DNA from: an uncultured Ulvibacter sp. | GTDB taxonomy: Bacteria > Bacteroidota > Bacteroidia > Flavobacteriales > Flavobacteriaceae | Direction: 5' to 3' | Assembly: GCA_938041335.1 (NCBI GenBank) | Contig: CALIAF010000009.1 | Location: 1 to 64,000, forward strand | Length of the DNA: 64,000 nucleotides | Shown: positions 55,252-64,000 of the stretch, piece after piece | Layout: each line of letters starts with the position of its first letter | How positions within the stretch are numbered: the stretch's first letter is position 1 | Program-made: the position numbers and the translations under genes | Notes under the pieces: generated by a model | The model's database searches: none | Told to the model about the DNA's origin: nothing | Seen by the model: the letters and a program-made list of their open reading frames with translations, nothing else

Positions 55252-55683
55252 TTGACAGAAGATGAAATTATAGCATTATTACCTTATTCAGAGCCCTTTC
55301 TGTTTGTAGATACATTAGAATCTGTAGATGAACAAGGCGCAAAAGGTAGTTATACTTTTAAAGAAGACTCCTATTTCTATAAAGGTCATTTTAAAGATAA
55401 TCCGGTCACTCCAGGCGTGATGCTCTCTGAGTGTATGGCACAGATAGGTTTAGTCTGTTTTGGCATATACCTGTCAGGTGATATTACTTTGGAAATGCAA
55501 ATGGCATTCACCACGCTTCACGTAGATTTCTATCTCCCTGTTTTTCCGGGTGAGCGAGTTACGGTGGTGTCAGAACGCATGTATTTTAGATTTGGAAAGT
55601 TAAAGTGTAAAGTAAGAATGACCAATGAAAAAGAAGAAGTAGTCGCAATAGGCGAGATGAGTGGGATGATGAAGCGGAAATAA
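55252..55683 (+). CDS. FabZ-like 3-hydroxyacyl-ACP dehydratase
   Basis: A 143-residue hot-dog protein. The active-site pair His46 and Glu60 lies in KGHFKDNPVTPGVMLSECMA, the FabZ signature. It dehydrates beta-hydroxyacyl-ACP. The start is TTG at 55252 (TTG-ACA-GAA); no ATG lies in a suitable position. Located between the reductase and ketosynthase genes, it completes the elongation set apart from a ketoreductase, which is absent and would have to come from the housekeeping FabG. Confidence 0.88.
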   Translation: MTEDEIIALLPYSEPFLFVDTLESVDEQGAKGSYTFKEDSYFYKGHFKDNPVTPGVMLSECMAQIGLVCFGIYLSGDITLEMQMAFTTLHVDFYLPVFPGERVTVVSERMYFRFGKLKCKVRMTNEKEEVVAIGEMSGMMKRK

Positions 55684-55710
55684 AATTGATTTAAGAAAGA
55701 GATACATATT

Positions 55711-56973
55711 TTGAATAGAGTAGTACTAACAGGACTAGGAGTTTGCGCTCCCAATGGAACAAGTATTCCAGAATTTACTGATGCGTTGAAAAACGGAAAG
55801 TCTGGACTTGCACATTATCCAGAACTAGCAGATCTTAATTTTTCTTGCCAGATTGGCGGTATACCTAACGTTTCCGAAGAAAAAAAGCGGGAGTATTTTA
55901 CAGAATTACAATTACGAAATTTTGATAGTACTGGTATTCTTTATGGCGTGATTGCCGGAATGGATGCCTTGAAAGATGCCCAGATTATAGTTGGAGGAGA
56001 AGATCCCTTGTATAATTTAGGGATCATAATGGGAGCTGGAACTACTAGCGTAGCTAAATTTAGAGAATCCATATATAAAATTGACGAAGGTAAAGTAAGA
56101 CGTTTAGGCAGTACCTCTGTGCCGCAAACTATGGCCAGTGGAGTAAGCGCGTATCTAGGGGGTATGACTGGTGCCGCAAATATGGTGACCACAAACTCTT
56201 CTGCCTGCGCGACAGGTACAGAAGCAGTTCTATTAGGCTATGAGCGTATACAATCTGGTAAGGCAACACAAATGCTTTGCGGCAGTACAAGTGATGGTGG
56301 TCCTTATATTTGGGGCGGATTTGATGCCATGAAAGTAACGAGTTATAAACATAACCAAGAACCAGAAAAAGCGGCAGGACCATTGAGCGATTTGGCAAGT
56401 GGATTTATACCAGGCAGTGGAGCAGGAGCGGTAGTTTTAGAATCATTAGACAGTGCACTTGCAAGAGGTGCAAAAATATACGCCGAAGTATTGGGTGGGG
56501 CCATAAATAGTGGAGGGCACCGTAATGGGGGTAGTATGACTGCACCAAATAGTGATGCAGTGCAGAGATGTATTTTAACCGCATTGGATGATGCTCAAAT
56601 AGGAGGTGATGAAATAGAGTACATAAATGGTCATCTTACTGCAACGATAAAAGATCCAGTAGAGATTGAGAATTGGTGTACCGCTCTACAAAGAAAGGGA
56701 TCGGACTTCCCTTATATTAATTCATTAAAAGGCATGACAGGACATTGCCTTGCTGCAAGTGGTAGTGTTGAAATTGTAAGTACAATTTTGCAATTAGATG
56801 GTAATTTTGTGTTTCCTAATGTGAATTGTGATATCATTCATCCTGAAGTAGTTGCTTTGATTTCTGAAGAGAAAATACCTCGTTCTATAATTGAAACTTC
56901 TTTAAAAACGGTAGCAAAAGCGAGCTTTGGCTTTGGGGATGTAAATGCCTGTGTTATCTTTAGAAAATATTAA
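55711..56973 (+). CDS. Beta-ketoacyl-ACP synthase (FabF-like)
   Basis: A 420-residue ketosynthase with the catalytic Cys166 (TNSSACATGTEA), His308 (INGHLTATIKDP) and His345 (MTGHCLAASG). The first histidine motif is NGHLTAT instead of the usual NAHGTST, a divergence that sets it apart from the housekeeping FabF. The start is TTG at 55711. It elongates acyl-ACP with malonyl-ACP; I infer it supplies the chain that primes the type III polyketide synthase. Confidence 0.91.
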   Translation: MNRVVLTGLGVCAPNGTSIPEFTDALKNGKSGLAHYPELADLNFSCQIGGIPNVSEEKKREYFTELQLRNFDSTGILYGVIAGMDALKDAQIIVGGEDPLYNLGIIMGAGTTSVAKFRESIYKIDEGKVRRLGSTSVPQTMASGVSAYLGGMTGAANMVTTNSSACATGTEAVLLGYERIQSGKATQMLCGSTSDGGPYIWGGFDAMKVTSYKHNQEPEKAAGPLSDLASGFIPGSGAGAVVLESLDSALARGAKIYAEVLGGAINSGGHRNGGSMTAPNSDAVQRCILTALDDAQIGGDEIEYINGHLTATIKDPVEIENWCTALQRKGSDFPYINSLKGMTGHCLAASGSVEIVSTILQLDGNFVFPNVNCDIIHPEVVALISEEKIPRSIIETSLKTVAKASFGFGDVNACVIFRKY

Positions 56974-56999
56974 TAGTTCTTGGAGACTTATTAATTGCA

Positions 57000-57072
57000 C
57001 TTCGACAGGCTCAGTGTGACAAAGAATTAAAAAATGATGTTTTAAGTAAGAGTCATCCTGAGCCTGTCGAAG
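57000..57072. repeat. Inverted-repeat intergenic element
   Basis: The arms CTTCGACAGGCTCAGTGTGAC (57000-57020) and GTCATCCTGAGCCTGTCGAAG (57052-57072) pair over 19 of 21 positions around an A/T-rich 31-nt loop. A diverged copy lies at 37811-37876. It sits between the ketosynthase and ACP genes, so in the transcript it would form a long hairpin that may attenuate or protect the RNA. Confidence 0.78.
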
Positions 57073-57098
57073 GAAACTTTTAGACCAATTTAAGAAAT

Positions 57099-57347
57099 AT
57101 GACAACAGAAGAAATATACGCACAATTAAAGCCAATTGTAACAACCTACTTACCAGAAGATGTAAGCGAATCTGATATTACACTTGATAGTGACCTTACT
57201 CGAGAGCTAAATATTAACTCTGCGCATTTAGTAGACGTTGTGCTAGATGTGGAAGACGCTTTTGATATTGAGTTTGACAACGCTGATATGGAGCGTTTAC
57301 GCACCTTGAATGATGCTGTTGCGATTATTCAGAAAAAAATTGCTTAA
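57099..57347 (+). CDS. Acyl carrier protein of the polyketide locus
   Basis: An 82-residue carrier protein. The phosphopantetheine attachment site is Ser41 in LNINSAHLVD, a divergent form of the usual DSL motif, then VEDAFDIEF as in helix III of ACPs. The strongly acidic composition and length fit. It follows the ketosynthase by 125 bp, which contains the inverted repeat. Its non-canonical NSA site suggests a dedicated, not housekeeping, carrier. Confidence 0.9.
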   Translation: MTTEEIYAQLKPIVTTYLPEDVSESDITLDSDLTRELNINSAHLVDVVLDVEDAFDIEFDNADMERLRTLNDAVAIIQKKIA

Positions 57348-57351
57348 TATT

Positions 57352-58566
57352 TTGTTTCACAAATCACTCCCAAAAATACAGCCGCAAATCTTGGCGGTTA
57401 AACTTACTAATAAGGGCGAACGCTCTGTGAAGTCAAGGCATCCATGGATTTTTTCGGACAGTGTTGATAAAATAAATAAAGAAGGTACTGCTGGAGATAT
57501 TGCAGTAATTTTTAACAGAAATACAAATAAGCCTATGGGAATAGGATTATATGATCCGGATTCTCCTATAAGCATTAAAATGCTCCATTTTGGTGGTGGT
57601 GCTAAATTAGACGAAGCCTATTTTTCAAATAAGATTGATACTGCTTTTGATATTCGTTCTGCACTTTTAGAGACCAATACAAATAGTTACCGTTTACTTT
57701 TTGGAGAAAATGATGGTTTTCCTGGATTGATTGCAGATGTGTATGCTTCTGTTTTAGTAGTGAAAATTTATAATGCAATCTGGTTTCCTTTTATCCAGAT
57801 GATATTTCCGAAGCTAATAGAAATATCCGGTTGTGATACTTTAGTACTTCGATTAAGTCGCGGATTACAACAAAATCAAGTGGGTTTAGTTGAAGGCGAA
57901 GTTTTATTTGGTGCTTTAGATAATGAAGTGGTGCATTTTATCGAGCATGGTGTTAAGTTCTCAGCACACGTAATAAAAGGGCATAAGACGGGCTACTTCT
58001 TAGACCATCGCGAAAACAGAAGGCGAGTAGGAAGGCTAAGTAAAGGTAAGACCATGCTTGATGTTTTTAGTTATGCGGGCGGTTTTTCTATCCATGCCTT
58101 AGCAAAAGGTGCTACAGAAGTTACAAGTCTTGATATAAGTGAACAAGCATTGGCTGTGGCCAAAGCAAATCGAAAATTAAATAAACATAAAGGAAAACAC
58201 CATACAATAGCTGGTGATGCCTTTGAAGAATTAGAACGCTTGATAAGGGAAGGCAAACAGTATGATGTTGTGGTCATCGATCCGCCAAGTTTTGCTAAAA
58301 GTAAAAGAGAGATTGTGGTTGCTAAAAAGAAGTATGCGCAATTAGCTCGGCTAGGAGCTCAACTAGTTGCTAAAAACGGATTATTGGTTTTAGCATCTTG
58401 TAGTTCTCGTGTGACGGCAGACGAGTTTTTCCAGATTAATAGTGAAACGCTAAAGGCCAGCGGTACATACTTTGAATTAATAGATAAAACCTTTCACGAT
58501 ACGGATCATCCAATCGGTTTTGCTGAAGGCGCTTATTTGAAGTGTGGTTATTATAGATTTGCTTAA
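57352..58566 (+). CDS. Class I SAM-dependent rRNA methyltransferase (RlmI-like)
   Basis: A 404-residue protein from a TTG start at 57352, 4 bp after the ACP stop; the frame also opens at ATG 57310 inside the ACP gene, which I consider less likely. N-terminal PUA domain with GERSVKSRHPWIFSDSV. The methyltransferase domain has motif I LDVFSYAGGFSIHALAKGA, the EEL region, IDPPSFAKSK and a final CSSRV. The enzyme class forms m5C on 23S rRNA in E. coli (C1962). It may only be transcribed with the polyketide locus. Confidence 0.88.
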   Translation: MFHKSLPKIQPQILAVKLTNKGERSVKSRHPWIFSDSVDKINKEGTAGDIAVIFNRNTNKPMGIGLYDPDSPISIKMLHFGGGAKLDEAYFSNKIDTAFDIRSALLETNTNSYRLLFGENDGFPGLIADVYASVLVVKIYNAIWFPFIQMIFPKLIEISGCDTLVLRLSRGLQQNQVGLVEGEVLFGALDNEVVHFIEHGVKFSAHVIKGHKTGYFLDHRENRRRVGRLSKGKTMLDVFSYAGGFSIHALAKGATEVTSLDISEQALAVAKANRKLNKHKGKHHTIAGDAFEELERLIREGKQYDVVVIDPPSFAKSKREIVVAKKKYAQLARLGAQLVAKNGLLVLASCSSRVTADEFFQINSETLKASGTYFELIDKTFHDTDHPIGFAEGAYLKCGYYRFA

Positions 58567-58569
58567 ACT

Positions 58570-58615
58570 AAAAAAGCCAGTGCGAACATTTAAATGGAAA
58601 CACACTGACTTTTTT
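58570..58615. terminator. Bidirectional terminator between RlmI-like and hpf genes
   Basis: AAAAAGCCAGTG (58571-58582) pairs with CACTGACTTTTT (58603-58614), with one internal mismatch, and the flanking A and T runs allow termination on both strands. Confidence 0.75.
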
Positions 58616-58630
58616 AATAAATATTTTCGG

Positions 58631-58933
58631 TTAATGCGATTGCATTTTATCTTTTCGTTTTTTTACTTGTACTTGTACCTCGCTCACAGCTTTTGCAATG
58701 GAAGCTTCAAAAGAAGTGTTGTTAGTTGATGAGAATAGGGTAGTTCCAGGAACGTTTAATCTTATTTCTACTACTTTACCTGTGTCTTCGCCTCTTGTCT
58801 TTTCACTTTTAAAGTACACATCTGCTGCGACGATAAAATCATATTTATTTTCTAGTTTTTCTAATTTTTCAGAGGCTAACTCTTCAAGCCTTTTGCTTGC
58901 TGCTACATCTTTATATTCAAAGTTGATATTCAT
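58631..58933 (-). CDS. hpf: Ribosome hibernation-promoting factor
   Basis: A 100-residue short HPF/RaiA-type protein: MNINFEYKDVAASKRLEEL (helix 1), a KLEKLENKYDFIVAADVYF strand pair, ASIAKAVSEVQVQVKKRKDK at the C-terminal helix. It binds between the 30S head and body and inactivates ribosomes in stationary phase. The long-form C-terminal dimerisation domain is absent, as in many short forms. Confidence 0.93.
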   Translation of the reverse strand: MNINFEYKDVAASKRLEELASEKLEKLENKYDFIVAADVYFKSEKTRGEDTGKVVEIRLNVPGTTLFSSTNNTSFEASIAKAVSEVQVQVKKRKDKMQSH

Positions 58934-59126
58934 ATGTATAATGTTTTATAAATTCTATTTAAATATACGAAGCTAATTACTCACATCAAAGGAAAAAGTT
59001 ACGCTTTAAGAAAATTATAGCATTTGAAGTTGTTTTATTTTGTTCTTCGAAAATAATATTGGTTTGAAGTCTATTCTATTTGGTTGGAATGAATCCCGTA
59101 TCTTTAAAACCTAATACTAAATTTTT

Positions 59127-59309
59127 ATGCTTTTATTACATTTTCTCTTCTTGATACAGACGCCTGCATCTACTCCAAACCCAGGAGATAGCGACACAAT
59201 AGATCTTTCTAATCCATTTGACTTGATTGTCTATATTATTTGCCCGATTGCTATTCTTATCTTTTATTTTCTCTATCGAAAGCAGACAAGAAACGGTAAA
59301 AATGAGTAG
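59127..59309 (+). CDS. Small membrane protein, hypothetical
   Basis: A 60-residue protein with a signal-like hydrophobic start (MLLLHFLFLIQTPAS), a Pro/Asp-rich spacer and one C-terminal transmembrane segment (34-52, LIVYIICPIAILIFYFLYRK). Relatives of this pattern are common in flavobacteria, sometimes mislabelled. It converges with the BNR protein gene, 16 bp away. The 193-bp gap upstream holds no clear gene. Confidence 0.65.
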   Translation: MLLLHFLFLIQTPASTPNPGDSDTIDLSNPFDLIVYIICPIAILIFYFLYRKQTRNGKNE

Positions 59310-59324
59310 CACAAAATCATTTCA

Positions 59325-62300
59325 TTAAAGTTTTATGGCTCCAATACCTGCTGACCACAAGGCATCATTAAATACAGGGAGCTCTGTGTTTAATAACTCT
59401 GCTCCGGTTGCTTTGAGTTGAATCCACTGTGCATCAAGTTCCGCTTTTCTGTTTTTATTTGACAGATTTACACGAGGTAAGCTGCTATTTGTTTGGTTCA
59501 TTACAAATAGATATTCTGCGGTAAATTTATTTACAAAGTTTTCTACGTCATCATAGGCTTGTGATCTTCGCTGTACCATATCTCCATCCCACGCTTTCAT
59601 TTTTGTGACTAAGGCTTCCCCTTGGTGAGCAAGGTCCATTTTGTTCTCGGCCTTTAAAGTTGCAATTAGGTTTTCAATTTGTTCTTGTGCTGTATAAAGC
59701 GTGTTCACCATGTGGTGCATTTCTGTGACATTGGCTTCCATGTCGCCCATATATTGATCAAATTCTATAAAATCTTTTTCATCAATTTTAACAAGTGGGT
59801 TGTTTATAATATTTCCGAAGGTAGTCACCGTCTCATTATTCATACTTAGGCTATAATTGTATTTGCCTGGCATTACGCGACGACCCGTAAACCCTGCTTC
59901 TATATACACATTGGGAACACTAGGAACGATATCATTGTTCATATTCCATACAAATCTATTGAGGCCTTTTACTTTTGAAAGTGTAGGGGCAGGAGGTGCT
60001 CCACCACCATTATGAGATATGTATCCCGTATCTTTCTCTGAACTTAATGTGCGTATTACTTTTCCATTTGTATCACTAATGGTCAATGTAAGTGGTATGT
60101 TTTTGTCTATTGATGGAAGATAATAATAGAGCTCCACACCATTTGCTGGATTTACACCTACAAACGGTTGTGTGCCATCAAATTTTGAGTTGTTGCCATT
60201 TAATGGGCTACCCCAAGAGCCATAGAGCGCATCTTCAGGCTGATATAAGGTAAGCTGGTTTGTTTTGTTCTTGTATTGTGATAGTAGTTTTAGATTATCA
60301 AGAATCCAAAAGGAACGCCCAGAAGTAGCAACTATCAAATCATTTTGATGTACTCGTAAATCTGTAATAGGCGTAACAGGCAGATTGCGTTGAAATGATT
60401 CCCAATTACCGCCATCATTAAAAGAAATGTAAACGCCTAGCTCGGTACCAGCATACAAAATTCCTTTTGTATTTTGGTCTTCACGAACCACTCTTGTGTG
60501 TGCTCCATTAGGTATCCCTGCCGAAATGTTTTTCCAACTTTTACCATAGTTATCACTTTTATATAAAGCAGGCGTATAATCACCAAGTTTATATTTTGTG
60601 GTAGCAATATAAACAGTAGCAGGATTATGCGGAGAAACCTCTATGGCATTTACTAATGTTTCTCCTAAGTTTTTTGGTGTGATATCTTGCCAGCTAGCAC
60701 CATTGTCTTGTGTTATATGAACCTTTCCATCATCACTACCGGTATAGAAAACTCCCATCTTATGCGGTGATTCTATTAAATAAGAAAGTGTACCATAATT
60801 TTCAGCTCCAACGGCCTCATTAGTATAAGGACCACCACCGTTGCCTTGCTTCTCATCCAAGTTACGCGTAAGATCTGGAGAAAACTCTGTCCAGGTTCTG
60901 CCCATATCTGTAGATTTTAAAACGAGTTGCGCGGCGTGAAAAATTGTTTCGGGTTCGTGTTGCGACCATATAATAGGTGCATTCCAGTTGTATAGATATT
61001 CCATATCACGGGCCGCTCTCCCTAAATATTGATTAGGTGCAGCCATAATTTGAGTACTTGTACCACTTTTCATATCTAAGGCTTCTATGGTGCCCAAATA
61101 ACTCCCACCTACAACTGTTTTGGGATTGTCTTTATCAAAAGCAAGGAAGGCACTTTCGCCACCTGCTGCCGCTGTCCAGTTACTTTCTGAAATGCCACCA
61201 TGCCCCATATTCATACTTGCGATTTTAACAGAAGTATTGTCTTGCTGTCCACCATAAATATTATAAGGGAACATATTATCTACATTAATTCTGTAAAACT
61301 GTGCCGTAGGCATAATATCTTGGGACGACCAAGTTTCTCCAAAATTATAGGATATCGCGGCTCCGCCATCATTAGCAATGCTTAAGTTTTTTGAATCGTC
61401 TGGATTGATCCATAGATCGTGATAATCACCATGAGTACCTGTAATTCTTTCCCACGTTTTTCCGCCATTTTTAGAACGTAGGGCAGGAGCACTTAAAACA
61501 TAAACAGTCTCCTCATCATTTGGGTCTGGAAATACTTCTATATAATACCAAGATCTTTGTGTTAATCTGTTGTCGCCACTTACTTGAGCCCAGTTTAATC
61601 CAGCGTCCATAGATACATACAAGCCGCTTTGATCTGTTTGTGTATCGCTTTCTATTAGGGCATATACTTTATCACTATTGCTTCTGCAAACGGCGATTGC
61701 CATTTTTCCCATTTCTTTTGGGAGACCATTTTCTAATGGCAGCCATGTTTCTCCTGCATCTGTAGATTTATACAAACCGCTGCCATCACCGCCACTAATC
61801 ATTTTCCAAGGAGTTCTTTGGTGATGCCATAGCGCTGCGTAGAGTACTTGTGGGTCATTCATATCCATAGATAGTTCTGAAGCTCCTGAAAATGTATTTG
61901 CAAAGAGTGTCTTCTTCCAAGTTTTTCCGCCATCAATAGATTTATAAATACCTCGTTCACTAGTAGGAGAAGGGTACTTACCCTGAGCGGCAACATATAC
62001 AATATCTGGATTTGTAGGGTGTATTACAATGCGAGAAATCTGTTCTGTAGCTGTAAGACCTATATGTTTCCAGGTTTTACCTGCATCTGTAGATTTATAT
62101 ACACCGTCACCATAGGAGGACATTACACCTCTAATGGCGTGTTCGCCCATACCACAATAGACCACATTTGGATTACTTTCTGACACCGCTACGGCACCAA
62201 CAGATCCTGTTTTAAAAAAGCCATCACTTATGTTGTCCCAATGTGCTCCGGCATCTTCTGTTTTCCAGAGTCCGCCACCTGTAGTTCCCATATAATAGGT

Positions 62301-62459
62301 AAGGGGTTGACCTACTACACCGGAGGATGTAACAGAGCGACCACCGCGATATGGGCCTATGTTTCTATATTTTAAAGGTGAGAAATAATCGTCTGCTTGT
62401 TGCCCAAATGTGGTTATCGTAGCCAATACTAAAAGTGCAACAGTGGTTAGTGTTTTCAT
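59325..62459 (-). CDS. BNR/VPS10-like beta-propeller exported protein
   Basis: A 1044-residue protein with a signal peptide (1-19, ending TFGQ). It contains repeated Asp-box/BNR units of the form [25 protein letters not shown] and DNGASWQDI across about 40-690, giving a sortilin/VPS10-type multi-bladed propeller. The remaining 350 residues form a beta-rich region and a helical C-terminus ([20 protein letters not shown]). No catalytic residues could be assigned. Relatives are exported proteins of Bacteroidetes with no firm function. Confidence 0.87.
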   Translation of the reverse strand: MKTLTTVALLVLATITTFGQQADDYFSPLKYRNIGPYRGGRSVTSSGVVGQPLTYYMGTTGGGLWKTEDAGAHWDNISDGFFKTGSVGAVAVSESNPNVVYCGMGEHAIRGVMSSYGDGVYKSTDAGKTWKHIGLTATEQISRIVIHPTNPDIVYVAAQGKYPSPTSERGIYKSIDGGKTWKKTLFANTFSGASELSMDMNDPQVLYAALWHHQRTPWKMISGGDGSGLYKSTDAGETWLPLENGLPKEMGKMAIAVCRSNSDKVYALIESDTQTDQSGLYVSMDAGLNWAQVSGDNRLTQRSWYYIEVFPDPNDEETVYVLSAPALRSKNGGKTWERITGTHGDYHDLWINPDDSKNLSIANDGGAAISYNFGETWSSQDIMPTAQFYRINVDNMFPYNIYGGQQDNTSVKIASMNMGHGGISESNWTAAAGGESAFLAFDKDNPKTVVGGSYLGTIEALDMKSGTSTQIMAAPNQYLGRAARDMEYLYNWNAPIIWSQHEPETIFHAAQLVLKSTDMGRTWTEFSPDLTRNLDEKQGNGGGPYTNEAVGAENYGTLSYLIESPHKMGVFYTGSDDGKVHITQDNGASWQDITPKNLGETLVNAIEVSPHNPATVYIATTKYKLGDYTPALYKSDNYGKSWKNISAGIPNGAHTRVVREDQNTKGILYAGTELGVYISFNDGGNWESFQRNLPVTPITDLRVHQNDLIVATSGRSFWILDNLKLLSQYKNKTNQLTLYQPEDALYGSWGSPLNGNNSKFDGTQPFVGVNPANGVELYYYLPSIDKNIPLTLTISDTNGKVIRTLSSEKDTGYISHNGGGAPPAPTLSKVKGLNRFVWNMNNDIVPSVPNVYIEAGFTGRRVMPGKYNYSLSMNNETVTTFGNIINNPLVKIDEKDFIEFDQYMGDMEANVTEMHHMVNTLYTAQEQIENLIATLKAENKMDLAHQGEALVTKMKAWDGDMVQRRSQAYDDVENFVNKFTAEYLFVMNQTNSSLPRVNLSNKNRKAELDAQWIQLKATGAELLNTELPVFNDALWSAGIGAIKL

Positions 62460-62527
62460 AAGAATCTATTTGATATCCTAAAAATACAGATTTCTTATTT
62501 AAAATATTGTTTTAGAGGACTAGCTTA

Positions 62528-62570
62528 TAAAAAAATCGCTTGATTAGCGTAACACTAAACAAGCGATTAA
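62528..62570 (-). terminator. Terminator after the hypothetical secreted gene
   Basis: AATCGCTTG (62534-62542) and CAAGCGATT (62560-62568) form a perfect 9-bp stem; the A run at 62528-62535 yields a U tract on the minus-strand transcript of 62599-63186. Confidence 0.78.
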
Positions 62571-62598
62571 AATATCAGGTATTGGCTAATATGCTGAT

Positions 62599-63186
62599 TT
62601 AGTTACAGCTATGATTATTTAACGTAACTGTCTGTAATGAATTCCAAATTTCGGCATCAAATGTTTTGGGTGAAAATCTAAAAATAATTGTAGTTTCTTT
62701 ATTCTTCTTGCAATAGTGTTGTTCTGCCTGTGTATACAATGTCATCATCTTTTTTGTATAGCGACTTTCATAAAGATAAATGGAGCCTATATAATGATCT
62801 CCCTCTATATACTCTTTATCTTTAACAATAGAAGCACGGGTTTCAAGAATGGTAAATCCGTTCTTTCTATTTTGAATGTCCAATAATCCATCAAAATAAT
62901 ATTGTAGGTTAATTTCAAAATCTTCGATAGTCACAGGCGCTGAAGCTTCTATTTTCCAAGCAAAGACATAGGACCAAAATTCTGGGCTATCTTCTTTAGA
63001 CCAACCAGTTGGAAATACTGCTTCTTCATAGCCAGTATAGGGTATCTCTTTTGCAAAATGAATAGGAAAGGTGAAAAACTCAGAACCCCATTCTTGAGCC
63101 TCTAGTATGTGGTTGTGTTCTTTTTCTTGAGAGAACATTAAAAATGAACAACAAATTAGTACGGTGGAAATAAGGTGTTTTTTCAT
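62599..63186 (-). CDS. Hypothetical exported protein
   Basis: A 195-residue protein with a signal peptide (1-19, ending LMFSQ). The mature part is acidic and aromatic-rich (EWGSEFFTFPIHFAKEI, FPTGWSKEDSPEFWSYVFAW) and has no motif I recognise. It follows the YceI gene by 6 bp, so the two form an operon. Function unknown; periplasmic or outer-membrane location is inferred. Confidence 0.72.
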   Translation of the reverse strand: MKKHLISTVLICCSFLMFSQEKEHNHILEAQEWGSEFFTFPIHFAKEIPYTGYEEAVFPTGWSKEDSPEFWSYVFAWKIEASAPVTIEDFEINLQYYFDGLLDIQNRKNGFTILETRASIVKDKEYIEGDHYIGSIYLYESRYTKKMMTLYTQAEQHYCKKNKETTIIFRFSPKTFDAEIWNSLQTVTLNNHSCN

Positions 63187-63192
63187 AAATAA

Positions 63193-63783
63193 TTATTGAA
63201 ATTTTAAAAATACGTCAAATTCGATATCATCCCTAATCGCACTATCTTTAAATTTACTTTGGTAGTTAATACCCCAATCTCTTCTATCTATTATAAAACG
63301 TGTTTTTAGTGTTTTGTTAATATCATTTACCATCGCCTTAATCATAATAGGTTTGGTAATATCTTTTATTGTAAGGTCACCTTCCAGTCTGTGTTCATTA
63401 GTATTGCTATAATAGGTTACTTTCGTTAATTCTAAATGTGCTTTTGGATATTTCTCAACATCAAAAAAGTCACTATTTTTTAGATGTTCTACGGGACCAT
63501 GATCGCTATTTTTAGTGTGTTCGGGTGTTGTAATTGTGGTCATATCAATACTAAAACTGCCACCAGTGATCGTGCCATCTTTGGTGTATAGTTTTCCTTT
63601 GAAAAATTCTACGGTTCCATTGTATTCCGTAAATTGAAAGGCATAAGAAGCACGCCAGTTAAGAACACTTTGAAACGGGTCTAATAAATAGGTCTTGTTA
63701 TCTGTGCTTTCTTCGGGCATCTGGGCAGTTACGGCCATAGTAAAACATAAAATAATACTGAGTGTAATAATTGATTTTTGCAT
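63193..63783 (-). CDS. YceI family protein
   Basis: A 196-residue exported lipocalin-like protein of the YceI family (signal peptide 1-20, ending VTAQ). The domain is complete: FQSVLNWRASYAFQFTEYNG, GGSFSIDMTTITTPE, KYPKAHLELTKV and LEGDLTIKDITKPIMIKA. Family members bind polyisoprenoids or amphiphilic lipids in the periplasm. Start of an operon with the hypothetical gene at 62599-63186. Confidence 0.92.
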   Translation of the reverse strand: MQKSIITLSIILCFTMAVTAQMPEESTDNKTYLLDPFQSVLNWRASYAFQFTEYNGTVEFFKGKLYTKDGTITGGSFSIDMTTITTPEHTKNSDHGPVEHLKNSDFFDVEKYPKAHLELTKVTYYSNTNEHRLEGDLTIKDITKPIMIKAMVNDINKTLKTRFIIDRRDWGINYQSKFKDSAIRDDIEFDVFLKFQ

Positions 63784-63903
63784 AATGATTTATTTTTGAT
63801 GTAAAACTAATTGGAGCACTTTCAAAAAGTGTCAAAAGAATGTAAAAGAAGTGTCAATACGTGTGAAAAGTCACCAAATTGATTGTTCTTTGCAGTACTA
63901 CAT

Positions 63904-64000
63904 ATGAAAAAGAACCCTTATCACATTTTTATTATTTCCGCAGTACTACTAGTGCTTTGCTTTTCTTGTTCCAAGAAAGAAACTGAAGATAATCTGTCTA
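63904..64000 (+). CDS. Lipoprotein, N-terminal fragment (partial)
   Basis: The last 97 bases encode a lipoprotein start: MKKNPYHIFIISAVLLVLCF followed by SCSKKETEDNLS, with the lipobox cysteine after the hydrophobic core. The rest of the gene lies beyond the right edge. Function unknown. It is divergent from YceI. Confidence 0.75.
   Translation, partial: MKKNPYHIFIISAVLLVLCFSCSKKETEDNLS

Noticed and set aside
1-64000. CRISPR arrays, tRNAs, rRNAs, prophage or insertion sequences
   Set aside because: None detected by eye: no regularly spaced repeats, no transposase or integrase genes and no cloverleaf sequences. A covariance-model scan would be needed to exclude small RNAs.

Overview
The window reads as chromosomal DNA of a member of the Bacteroidetes, most likely a marine Flavobacteriaceae. 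The evidence is low GC content, A-rich leaders without Shine-Dalgarno sites, -7 elements of the TAnnTTTG type, the type IX secretion protein PorQ, bacillithiol synthesis (BshA), SusC-like plug modules and a flavobacterial LptD/TamB/MCE envelope set. I cannot name the species. Gene content is dense and mostly core; no phage, IS element, CRISPR array, tRNA or rRNA was seen.

Layout. 1-7 kb: the end of lon, then porQ-cmk, converging on a minus-strand block of RNA-modification and housekeeping genes (THUMP-like methyltransferase, TrmH-family methyltransferase, DUF4159 protein, rsmE, a frameshifted TfoX-like gene, tsaD). 7-20 kb: envelope biogenesis (tamB, ridA, lptD, amidase, MCE/MlaD protein) followed by an Fe-S oxidoreductase pair with a HAD-like gene. 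20-34 kb: a GH3/serine-hydrolase fusion, bshA, a D-lactate-dehydrogenase-like flavoprotein, aroC, a dicarboxylate/amino acid symporter, two tandem secreted proteins and an MscS channel. 34.5-37.8 kb: a GshB-like ATP-grasp, N-formylglutamate-amidohydrolase-like and DUF1704 metallopeptidase cassette. 37.9-47.2 kb: a minus-strand run with a chimeric DUF4139 gene broken by two frameshifts, mutS2, a cytosolic periplasmic-binding-protein fold, a nucleoside phosphorylase, a SUI1-like factor and a 2OG-Fe oxygenase (ung lies on the plus strand). 47.3-50.6 kb: a fused E1 alpha/beta dehydrogenase, a lipocalin and an OmpA lipoprotein.

50.7-57.3 kb holds the most distinctive locus: a flavoprotein, a methyltransferase and a type III polyketide synthase, then a DsbA-like protein, a FabI/FabL-type reductase, a FabZ-like dehydratase, a ketosynthase and an acyl carrier protein. 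I infer a pathway for a methylated, oxidised phenolic lipid or quinone built on a dedicated acyl-ACP. The window ends with an RlmI-like methyltransferase, hpf, a BNR/sortilin-like exported protein, YceI and a partial lipoprotein.

Two signals cut across genes. First, the 9-mer TTTCCGAAG (usually ATTTCCGAAG) occurs 16 times on the two strands, in different reading frames and in three intergenic gaps, far above chance. Second, three single-base disruptions at short homopolymers (one in the TfoX-like gene, two in the DUF4139 gene) point either to sequencing errors or to recent gene decay.
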